Shown piece by piece: positions 55,600 to 64,000 of a stretch of 64,000 nt of DNA. The notes beneath the pieces were generated by a model that was not told the DNA's origin, did not search any database, and was given only the letters and a program-made list of their open reading frames with translations. The first letter of the stretch is position 1. Every line of letters begins with the position of its first letter. The DNA is from Hyposmocoma kahamanoa. Its lineage: Eukaryota; Arthropoda; Insecta; Lepidoptera; Cosmopterigidae. The position numbers were made by a program, and so were the translations under genes. The stretch lies in assembly GCF_003589595.1 (NCBI RefSeq), contig NW_020653726.1:11608346-11672345 (forward strand), given 5' to 3'.

Positions 55600-56290
55600 C
55601 TGTCTCCCACAGACCATCAAAATGGGGAGCGTAAGGTGGAATAAACGAAAATTGTATACTTTGTCTGATTGTATATTGTAATATTTCAGATTTCAGCAGG
55701 TTTGCCGCGCCTAGAAATTAAGCGTTTTAGTGCTGATAAGTGTGCATCGGTGGACAAGTTACTGACAAGTTCTAAATGCATTGTGCGTGTAGTGAAACAT
55801 ATAAAGATGCACACATAGCATTTTGTTGTTCTAGCACCCCTACCTTTCCGATTTAATAAGAGCATTGGCCCGGCGTAATCCACCCCGTCACGCTTAAAAG
55901 GAAAACCAGAATCAAGGCGTTCCCTAGGCAAGTTCCTCATTAGAAGAGCCGCAATTCTGCATCTTAAACGATTACAGGTTATACAATCGTGCATCACCGC
56001 CCTTGCCAGGTTTCTACCACTGATAGGCCACCACATCTCTCGTATATTGTACATAAGTGCCTGTGGGCCCGCGTGCAGCAATTACATGTGCTCATGTCGA
56101 AAAAGCAACAAAGAGATTCGATGTTTGGATGAGATAAGAATCGGATGTTTCTTGTCTAGTGCAAAAACAGGTGATTTACAGATGCGACCACTAACACGAA
56201 TAAACCCATTTTCATCGACAAATAAATTTAATTTTGACAAGTTGTGTGTGTTAGGTAGTCTCGTCTTTTCGGAGCAATTTATATTCACTT
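55600..56290 (-). pseudogene. BEL/Pao integrase, zinc finger and partial core
   Basis: The H2C2 zinc finger is split by a stop at 56082: RHEHM before it, LLHAGPQALMYNIREMWWP and HDCITC after. The core begins with the first catalytic Asp in KRDGVDYAGPML and continues through TTRTMHLELVSNLSTDAHL to RRGKPAEI. It then jumps to a QFSFIPPYAPHFDGLWETG segment in another frame. The stretch with the second catalytic Asp (normally SDNG-NF) is gone. Confidence 0.88.
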
Positions 56291-56339
56291 GGGAACGACT
56301 CCAATTGAGCTCACCTAGCTAACGTCAGATCGGACAATC

Positions 56340-57010
56340 TCAATTCATCCACAGTGACAACGCCTGATCGCTCGTTACCTTATCGCGCGTGTAATAAATA
56401 AAACGGTGTAAATACGCACTATGTCTCATGCGGTTTAACTGAGAATATCTGAAAAATGGATTTCCGTTGAATGATGATTCACGACTGTCCTCGATCACGA
56501 AGGTATGCGTTGCACCATTCTTTAATTCCGGCAAATCGCCATGCGTGTCTTCTGGGTACTTCACGGGTGTGTCACTACACATAAAATTAGATTGACGCAA
56601 GAAACATGGGCCTTCCCACCATAAATTAGAAGATGAAAGGTCTTCCAGGCGAACCCCGCGAGAAAATAAGTCATCTGGATTCTCCTTGCCACTTATGTGA
56701 CGCCATCGAAGTTCTCCCGCCAAAAATTTGTACAAACGTTTTTTGTAAATTAGGTGACATGTGTAACCAGCCTAATACGAATATAATTCCATAACATAAC
56801 GTTATCGAAGTGACGCTGAAGTGCTTTATGTACTTTGTCGTATAGTCGCGCACGTAGTAAAGCACCACATAACTCCAGCCGCGGAATACTGACAGGTTTC
56901 AAAGGAGCAACCTTAGCCTTGGAACATAACAATCTTACTAATACAGCATCGTTGTTTCTAATTGTGCGATCGTAAATATAAGCGCCGTACGCTGTCTGTG
57001 TCGCATCTCA
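56340..57010 (-). pseudogene. BEL/Pao RNase H region
   Basis: It begins with AYGAYIYDRT and LLCSKAKVAPLKPVSIPRLE then LCGALLRARLYDKVHKA (A17/RNase H-like block). After shifts come LAGELRWRHISGKENPDDLF and SRGVRLEDLSSSNLWWEGP, the end of RNase H. The whole RT palm that should precede this block is absent. Confidence 0.85.
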
Positions 57011-57744
57011 TAGTCTGTGTGCGTGTGACCAATCTGAGGCAATTCCTTCGGCTCCCAAAACTGTAGCAACCGTGAGTTGATAGAATGGGTAAAATTACAC
57101 AAAGATCTCTCATTAATGCGCGTATTAAAATCAATAGGCCCGGAGGCTTTCCAGCCTAATTTAGTGTTTTGTAACAAAGGTCCATTTGGCAACCTTAGTT
57201 TACCTTCGCGAGAAAGGTCCCAGAATATATCAGAGCCTATCAGCATATCAATATTCTGCGACTCGTAGTAAAGCGGATCGGCTAGCTGTATGTTGTACGG
57301 AATAGAAAACCGTGCGTATTGTTTATATGCAGCTGCCGGCAGACTAGATGTTATGTACGGCAACACAAAACATCTAACTTGCGTTGAGTAGGTACCTATT
57401 TTCGATTTTATTTCAATATCACAGATTTGCGTAGACTGTGTTATTGAATTACCTACACCTCGAATTTCGTTAGTGGACTGTATACAAGTTGCATCTAACA
57501 AATCTCGTTAAGGTTTCAAAATAAAACAGTGTTGGCTGCCACAATCGAGGAGCGCTCGTACGAGATGATAATTGTGTTGTTTATCGGTCACCTCGACCAA
57601 AGTAGTCGATAATAACACCGGGCTCATACGCGCAACAGATTGATGTGAAGATCGTTCATTGTCTATGCGTGTATTGTTTGCCTGTGACGAAGGAATTTGC
57701 ACGGGGAAGGTGTCCGTGCGAGCATGCGCGGGCGGGGGTGTCAC
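57011..57744 (-). pseudogene. BEL/Pao aspartic protease
   Basis: Frame 57744-57508 ends with LLSTTLVEV followed by RALLDCGSQHCFI. This is the protease active-site strand with the catalytic Asp but DCG in place of the usual DSG. A stop separates it from frame 57501-56938, which contains NIDMLIGSDIFWDL, LQNTKLGWKASGPID and a LLQFWEPKELP end (start of the polymerase precursor). The sequence then jumps to RNase H. Confidence 0.88.
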
Positions 57745-57822
57745 AGCAGGACCGGTTCATGAGTTTCGTCGCAGGCTGAGTGGAGCGCTACTGTTTGTAT
57801 GTAACTAGACGTGGCGTTATGA

Positions 57823-57916
57823 ATTAGTGTGTTATGTTTTTTGTTGCATTTTCGACACGGCCAAACTTACATATGTCCAGAGTATGCCCGGAACGTAAAC
57901 AGTTTTCACACATTTA
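57823..57916 (-). pseudogene. BEL/Pao gag zinc-knuckle region
   Basis: One frame reads KCVENCLRSGHTLDICKFGR then CRKCNKKHNTLIH. This gives CCHC spacing followed by a second CxxC/H pair, as in BEL/Pao gag. It is out of frame with the gag segment upstream. Confidence 0.8.
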
Positions 57917-58264
57917 TTAGGTTTTATAAATTTAAGTTTAGTGTCTAAATCTGAATCTAAAAATCATTGGCACGAGTACAATGCGTGATCGGGTTTGCAC
58001 ATAATGCACGATAGTTTGATAGGAGTGAGATGACTCTGCTGTGGCTTATTGGTGGAAACATTGCAGTGCAGTTTGTTATGTGATGTTATTGTTTTGCGTA
58101 ATCGCGCTGTGCTTTTTGTGGTCATGGATGAATAAATATGAATAATAAATAAAGTTGTGCGAAACTTGCAACGTTTCCAACATATCAGCCCGGCTCCGAG
58201 ATCCGAGATCGTCCACTTTTAGGCCAGATTCAGTGTCACTATGATTGCGTAAAGTGAATTAAAA

Positions 58265-59180
58265 TTACTCCCACTCGCGATCGGTTATTTCATCCAGCTT
58301 TGAGGTTATAAAAAAAAAGTTATTAGTCTCCCAGTACTCAGTAGGTTTGCCTAGTATCTCTAGCGCACGTAAATTCTTTAGCACAGTGTCTACGAGACGT
58401 CTAAGCAGTTGAGGTGATTCGCTAGAAACTCTCTGCATTGTAAATAGTGCTTTAACATGATTAGGAACCAATATATTACTATTGTTGTATCTATTGAGCA
58501 GCAACTCCCATGCTACGGAATAGTTACTGGCTGGGAATTCTAAAGAATCAATTGCCAACTCTGCACTCCCCTTCAACGACCATTTCAAGTAGTGAAATTT
58601 TTGGATGTCACTAATTTCCTTGGATTTATGCACTAAGGACAAAAAAGTGTCTCTGAACTCGAGCCAATGTTCATACGCACCGTCAAATGTAGGCATACAT
58701 TTAGTGGGCAATTTAATAGATTGTAATTTATTATTACTACACTCGTTTAAACTGTTACTAGAAATAAGAAGGCGCTCCGCTGTAGAAAGTGCACCGTAAT
58801 AGCTATCCTCAAACAATTCTCGTTGGGTTAATTGTTCATCTAAATCGCAATCGCGGACGATTTTTTTCGATTTGTGCTTGAAGATCGTTAAATTCAGCGA
58901 ATAATCTAATAGCACCTTCTGCACGTAACCGTAAATCAATGTGTTTTTGCTCAGACAACTGCTCACCTAAAATGTTATTGATATAATTAGATAACTTAAG
59001 TCAGTCTGCCTTTGATGATGCCGCGTGACTCCGTAAGCAGATTACTATCGGTTTCGCTTTTTGCAACGGCTCTCAAGGGAGACTTATCGCGGGCTGTAGT
59101 CTAAGTAATCTGTTCTAAGCTCATTCTAGTGATATGTAAAAGGACTTACGGTTTTTTAATGACCTTTGAAGTCAGTCCAT
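58265..59180 (-). pseudogene. BEL/Pao gag (DUF1759-like)
   Basis: The conserved core lies in frame 58966-58265: LPTKCMPTFDGAYEHWLEFR, DTFLSLVHKSKEISDIQKFH and YLKWSLKGSAELAIDSLEF. A further segment has NHVKALFTMQRVSSESPQLL. The first 38 codons of that frame are out of register: the true N-terminal part (LRAEGAIRLFAEFNDLQAQI) sits in another frame. The shift is at or near the run of seven A (minus strand) around 58860. Confidence 0.88.
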
Positions 59181-59462
59181 GCTAGCTGCGCCAAGAAGCT
59201 GACGACAAAACGGTGTCACAAAAATGAGTCGGAGGGAATGGGGTTAGGGAGGATGGTTGGCCGTACCGAAATGTGCGATTTTCGATGATGTAGGTCAAAT
59301 GCTGATCCTCCAACGCCTTAACCTCGCTCCGGTCGTCTCTCTGGAATCTCTTCTTGAATTTATTAGGCCGAAATCCCTCTGCGGTCGCGCTGCCCACGTA
59401 GAAGTCCAAAGGTCATTGAGTTGAATTTTGCTTTTTATTTAGCTCTGAAGGTCCAACCGCTA

Positions 59463-59701
59463 TGTTTGCGCTTCTATTCTTACGGAGGTTCCTTGGATGT
59501 AATGAAAACTGCGTGAATTATGCCTTATATATTATAATTTCGAAAAAAAAAATACAAAAATAGTGCCACGATTTTGCGAGCGTTATAGTAAACGTAAAAC
59601 GTATAAATTTAAAAACGGATACAGTTCAAAAAACGGCAATTGAATGTTGCCATAGTAAAAAAAATATATTTTGAAACGCCATCTGGTGAGATGCTTGAAC
59701 A
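59463..59701 (-). repeat. 5' LTR of BEL/Pao element
   Basis: The element reads leftward from here. Just inside the LTR (minus strand) is TAGCGGTTGGACCTTCAGAG. The TGGACCTTCAGAG part is a possible primer-binding site, but the tRNA cannot be named. Confidence 0.93.
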
Positions 59702-59706
59702 ACTAA

Positions 59707-61181
59707 TATTCGGTCATTCTCAAAGTCGGTGTTCCCAGCCTAATTACCGTAGCCATTACTTATATAATCAACTATACTAATATAATCAACACTTAATTAG
59801 TTTTAATAACAAGTATCTAAATTTTATTTTTAAAGCTCATTTGTCAAGTGTGTTAGGGCCTCAAACCCAACATAAAACTTTCAAAGTTAATTTATAGAAA
59901 CCAAAAAATTTTTGCGTAGCATTTATCGATTGATTTAATTTATTTTATATCTCAGAGAAAAAGGATCAATCATTATAATAGATGACCGTTTAGCTTTTTT
60001 TGCCTGCTGTTTTTGCAAATTTAAAAGGATCATTTAAATACATGACCTTTATGATTGATTTTATATTTAAGCATAAAAAGTGACAGACTAATTTTGTTCG
60101 AAGAATCTTTAAGCCTATTTCCTGAAAAGTTGTCATTATGCAGATGGGGCCTTATTACGCCATGGGTTGGATTTGCTGTTTTATCTACTTTTAAATTTGA
60201 GCTAACGTCAAAACTTATTTTTAAAGACACAGGATGATTCCCAACAGATAGTAATCTGTTTCTATCGTAGAGTCCAAGGTTGCTTAGACAGCGTGTAAGT
60301 ATTACAGAAAACTTAATAGCGTACTTCGTAAAATAAACTTTGTGTATTATTTATACTGCACTGATGCATTTTATCTGATTCTCCTTTTAATTCAAGTAAC
60401 ATATCATGTTGCTTTCTTTACTGGTATATATTATACAATTTTATAACAATCATAGAATTAGAAATCACCAGTGGGTCTTCCCCAGTGGGTTTAATCCAAT
60501 CAAATTTTCTAGCAATGCTTTCGGAAGAATAAGTCTTAGTTCTGGAGTTTCATTAATTTAACAACAGCAAAGCAATAAATCTGTTCTAAACTCATTGGAG
60601 CTAGTTGTTAGTGGAGTGCGCAAAAAGGGCATGTCTTTAACCATGTCTGGCGTACCCTGGGCAACCGTCGACAAGTATGTTACCGACGTAACATACTCCC
60701 CAAGCAGCACACCCATATCTAAATATATACTATAAGACATCTAATAGAATTTAATTCGATTGAATATTTTAAGAGTTCAAATTCCCTCAAGATATCTTAA
60801 AGAAGGTTTCTAGATAATTTAAAATAAAAGTGGGCACAACTTTATTAATAGATCACAAGAGTGCTTTGAGAAACTATCTGTAGGTAGTGTTAAGAGTCAT
60901 TCTTATCTTTTTTCTGAAGTAACCCTTCTAGAATGCTACAAGACCATTTGTAGAATGTAGACAGTTTTTATTTAGTCTTGTAGATAGTTCTTAGATAATT
61001 TATAGTCTATGATAGTTTTCTTAGTAATGCTATTTTAAAACCAAAATACTAAAGCGTTACAAACACAGGACGCAATCTCTTAATATTAATAGACTTCATG
61101 TTTAATGGCTCACAAAATATAAACTATCTAAATTGCAACATGGCGAAATTAGATATAATATTTCTGACTTTTTCGCGCAAT
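59707..61181. other. AT-rich stretch between two retrotransposons
   Basis: No gene recognised. Repeated TCTAGATAATTT / TTAGATAATTT words occur at 60800-61010 but no clear ends. Confidence 0.45.
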
Positions 61182-61300
61182 GTTTTTTTTTTTTTTTTTT
61201 TTATACCTGACAGGCAAATGACTCCACTCCACCTGATGTTAAGTGGAAAGTGGTATCCAAACGCGAAGGAACCTAGTGCAGCGATGGAATCCTCACTGCA

Positions 61301-62232
61301 CTAGCCGCCTCCACCCTGCCTGCCTACAATATGCCTCTTCACGCCTCGTTTGAAGGACCCCATATCATAAGAGGGAGGGAAGACATGTGCCGGAAGGGAG
61401 TTCCATTTGTCAACCGTGCGGCAGAGAAAGGAGCCACCGAACCTTTTAGTACGCGATGGAATGCGGCAGGTAGTGAACCGGTGACTACGAAGGCCAGCAC
61501 GCGTGCTTCTGAGCAGGAACGGGGAAGGGGGGATGAGGTTGAACAGCTCCTCAGAGCACTCACCATGGTACATGCGGTAAAAGGCGCTAAACGATGCAAC
61601 ATCTCTACGCAGTTGCAGAGGTTCAAGGCGTGATGAGACCTCTTCGTCGCCTATAATTCGAGTAGCACGACGCTGTAATTTATCCAAGGCATCGAGTAGG
61701 TACTTGGCGGAGCCGTCCCACAAGCGCGAACAATACTCAACGCAAGACCGGACCTGTGTTTTGTACAGCAGGCATAACTGGTCCGGCGTGAAAAAACGTC
61801 GCACCTTGTTCAGGACTCCGAGTTTCCGTGAGGCTGTTTTGATCACAGATTCGATGTAGCTCCTTGGATTCAAATCACAGCAGATTTCCATACCGAGCAA
61901 GGTGAAACTGCTCCGAGGTGAAAGTGCTGTGCTCATCAGAGAAGGCATGGGAAGGAACGGCGACAATTTTGTTGTTAACGCGCAAACCTGTGTTTTCTTG
62001 GCGTTGAACTCAACAAGATTACTGGATCCCCATGCAGATATGAGGTCCAATATCCTATTGAGCTCAACGACAAGATCAGATCGCTCTCTGTCAGTATCGG
62101 CGCGCCCAGCTGCGGGGAATCCATGATATCCCTCATGAACAGTGCTATCATCTGCATAACAATGAATATTCCCAAGTGGAAGCATATCATTGATATGCAG
62201 AAGGAAAAGCGTGGGAGATAGAACGGATCCCT
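61301..62232 (-). pseudogene. LINE ORF2, downstream segment (RT palm to C-terminus)
   Basis: It continues ORF2 after a frameshift at about 62233-62240. The segment opens with VPQGSVLSPTLFLLHINDML and the catalytic IHCYADDSTVHEGYHG (YADD intact). The thumb and C-terminal parts follow: NLVEFNAKKTQVCAL, KLGVLNKVRRFFTPDQLCLL, RSCVEYCSRLWDGSAKYLLD and FYRMYHGECSEELFNLIPPS. It ends KRHIVGRQGGGG and a stop. No other disabling change is seen. Confidence 0.92.
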
Positions 62233-64000
62233 GCGGTACGAACGTTCACATTCACGAACCTCGAAATGCTGCCGTCAGAAACGACGCGAATTCTCCGCTC
62301 ACGAAGGAAATCGGCAATCCAGCTGCATAACTGGGCTGGCAAACCGTACGCCGGGAGCTTGGAGAGAAGAGCTTTGTGCCAGACCCGATCGAACGCTTTG
62401 GCTATATCGAGGCTAACAGCCAACGATTCGCCACGTTTGTCTATAGCCTCACCCCAAATATGCGATAAGTACGCTAGAAGGTCACCCGTTGATCGTTTCG
62501 GACGAAACCCATACTGCCGATCATTAATTATGGAGTGATCTTCTAGGTATTGGGTCAGTTGTTTATTAAGGATCCGCTCTAAAACCTTGCAGATTATGGA
62601 AGTAATGGCTATGGGACGGTAATTATGCGGGTCTGATCGGTCGCCTTTTTTGGGAACTGGTTGCACATTAGCCTCTCTCCAAGAGTCCGGCACACGACCT
62701 GAAGAGAGCGACAGACGATACAGTCGCGTTAGCACGGGAGTCAACTCAGCTGCGCAATTCCTAAGTACAATCGCTGGGATACCATCAGGACCACTAGCTT
62801 TCCGGACGTCGAGAGACTGCAGCTGCGTACGCACATCGCATTGTCTGATACGAATATCAGACATCGTGTAGCCACAGTGAGGTAGAGTTGGTGGCTGTGC
62901 GTTACAGTCGTCGAGACAGGAGCTAGCCGCAAACAGATTTGCCAAGAGGTCGGCTTTATCTTGCGGCTTGTGGGCTAGATTGCCGTCAGAATATCTCAGC
63001 GGTGGCAGCGAGGGCTGGCAGAAGTTCGACGCAACGGCTCTGGCCAGACGCCAGTAGCTACGACTACCTGTGGGATGCGTCAAGAGTTCTTGGCCAACTC
63101 GTGCGACGCGCTGAGCATCCGCTCTGATGTACGCTCTTTTGCAAGACCTGATGGCATTATTGTAGGCTGTTTTAAGTGAGTTCGTATTGGGATCGTCTGA
63201 AGCTAGACCCCTGATCCAAGCGCGGTATTCAGTCTGTTTGTTCTCAACAGCCACAGCACACTCGCGGTTGAACCAGCGGTTGCGCCTCCCTTTACTGACG
63301 AGATCCGAATGCGGGATGTAGTATTCCATCCCGATTAAGATCTCATCAGCAACGGCAGTCGCGCTAGCTGTTGGATCCACCTCACTAAAACAGCGCTGCC
63401 GCCAGGGAACGGATGCAAAATAGTCCCGCATACCGTCCCAATCTGCCGACGCATAATGCCAAATGCGACGTTTAGCCACAGTAGGTGGTGGTGGCAGTAA
63501 CGTTGCCACTTTAGTGGATATCAAGCAGTGATCCGAAGTGCCCAGAGGGGCTTGGACCACCACCCGATATCCAGCCGGGCGAGACGTCAGCAGAAGGTCC
63601 AACAAAGAGGGCGCGTCACCAACCCTATCTGGAATCCGGGTGGGCTGATTCACCAGTTGGGTTAAATCGTGTGTGAGAGCGAATGTGTGGGCAGTTCTTC
63701 CAGCATGGTCAGTTTTAGAGGAACTTAACCACGACTCGTGGTGAGCATTGAAGTCCCCTAAAAACACCAATTCCGCTGTAGGAAACTGCGCCTGCGCGTC
63801 ATCTGCCGCCCGAGTAAGGTGGTCCATGAGACGAGTTGTCTCCATGTCGCCGTGGTGGGATCTGTAGAGGCACATGTAGACACGGCAATGACTGCCCAGG
63901 TCAACATGTACCCCAAGGATGGAGAAGGAGGGGTCCTCCAAATGACGCAGACGGCGACAGCAAACATCTGCCCGGACAAACAAGCAGACCCCAGCTTTCG
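62233..64000 (-). pseudogene. LINE ORF2, upstream segment (endonuclease and RT), 5' partial
   Basis: The frame is open to the window edge. The AP-endonuclease domain shows ELVFLGDFNAHHESW (catalytic D and N), DAPSLLDLLLTS and APLGTSDHCLIST (the SDH motif). The RT domain shows LDVRKASGPDGIPAIVLRNC, VQPVPKKGDRSDPHNYRPIA, NDRQYGFRPKRSTGDL and SLDIAKAFDRVWHKALL with the first catalytic Asp. In this frame the protein is lost after FVNVNVR, where a one-base shift moves VPQGS to the next frame. The enzyme nicks and copies by target-primed reverse transcription, as known for the clade. Confidence 0.92.

Larger units (their letters stand above)
54805..59701 (-). mobile_element. BEL/Pao LTR retrotransposon, internally deleted
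   Basis: Two direct 239-bp repeats (54805-55043 and 59463-59701), each with TG...CA ends, bracket a minus-strand internal region. That region holds gag, protease, RNase H, integrase and a C-terminal DUF5641-like domain. The flanks ACTAT (54800-54804) and ACTAA (59702-59706) look like a 5-bp duplication with one change. The entire reverse transcriptase is missing: protease-end sequence joins RNase H near 57010. Part of the integrase core is also missing near 55680. With stops and shifts elsewhere, the copy is non-autonomous and dead. Confidence 0.92.
61182..64000 (-). mobile_element. Jockey-type LINE, 3' part, nearly intact
   Basis: A T-run of about 21 at 61182-61202 is the A-tail of a minus-strand element. 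A 3' untranslated region of about 100 bp and a long ORF2 follow, and the ORF continues past 64000. Only one frameshift interrupts about 900 codons, so the copy is fairly young. The 5' end and ORF1 are outside the window. Confidence 0.93.

Noticed and set aside
61331..62126. Plus-strand frames of 74-100 codons
   Set aside because: Shadows of the minus-strand LINE ORF2 in a GC-rich coding region.

Overview
This window looks like a piece of a butterfly or moth (Lepidoptera) genome. It is AT-rich eukaryotic DNA with split genes, no operons and no bacterial signals. It is crowded with repeat types I recognise from lepidopteran genomes: tRNA-derived SINEs with (TTA)n tails, RTE-, Jockey- and CR1-type LINE remnants, a BEL/Pao retrotransposon and many palindromic MITEs. 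The species cannot be named from this sequence. A 400-base assembly gap lies at 1012-1411.

Host gene. I can support one host gene. Three minus-strand exons at 42801-42666, 38618-38485 and 29735-29619 each have an AG acceptor and GT donor, and their reading phases fit together exactly (387 bp, 129 codons). They encode the second half of one immunoglobulin domain and most of a second, with the signature of the beaten path (Beat) family of axon-guidance ligands. The exons for the signal peptide, the first half of Ig1 and the C-terminus were not found and probably lie outside the window. The two introns (about 4.0 and 8.7 kb) are heavily loaded with mobile elements.

Layout. 1-13.5 kb: LINE remnants, an ORF1-only retroelement with a 200-codon open frame (8.4-9.4 kb), and the first copy of a roughly 300-bp dispersed repeat ('family A', nine copies or fragments). 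13.5-29 kb: a TTAT-flanked MITE inside a family A copy, a 579-bp foldback whose arms carry a THAP-like start, tRNA-type SINEs ('family B', five copies, all on the minus strand), a TA-flanked mariner-type MITE, and a degraded LINE (27.3-29.1 kb) interrupted by another MITE. 29-43 kb: the beat-like exons with an intronic Harbinger-type MITE, a small inverted-repeat element holding a hammerhead-ribozyme-like fold, the second ORF1-only copy, copia and LINE scraps, and a young SINE-like insertion with a perfect 15-bp target duplication. 43-54.7 kb: a TTAA-flanked piggyBac-like MITE, more SINEs, a periodic palindromic element and LINE 3' ends. 54.8-59.7 kb: a complete BEL/Pao element with two 239-bp LTRs that has lost its reverse transcriptase and part of its integrase. 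61.2-64.0 kb: the 3' part of a nearly intact Jockey-type LINE that runs off the window edge.

How it fits together. Apart from the beat-like gene, the window records repeated waves of transposition, including several nested insertions that date elements relative to each other. Three short hairpins with 18-23-bp arms and 4-nt loops, one of them inside a decayed LINE, are not explained by any element I recognise.
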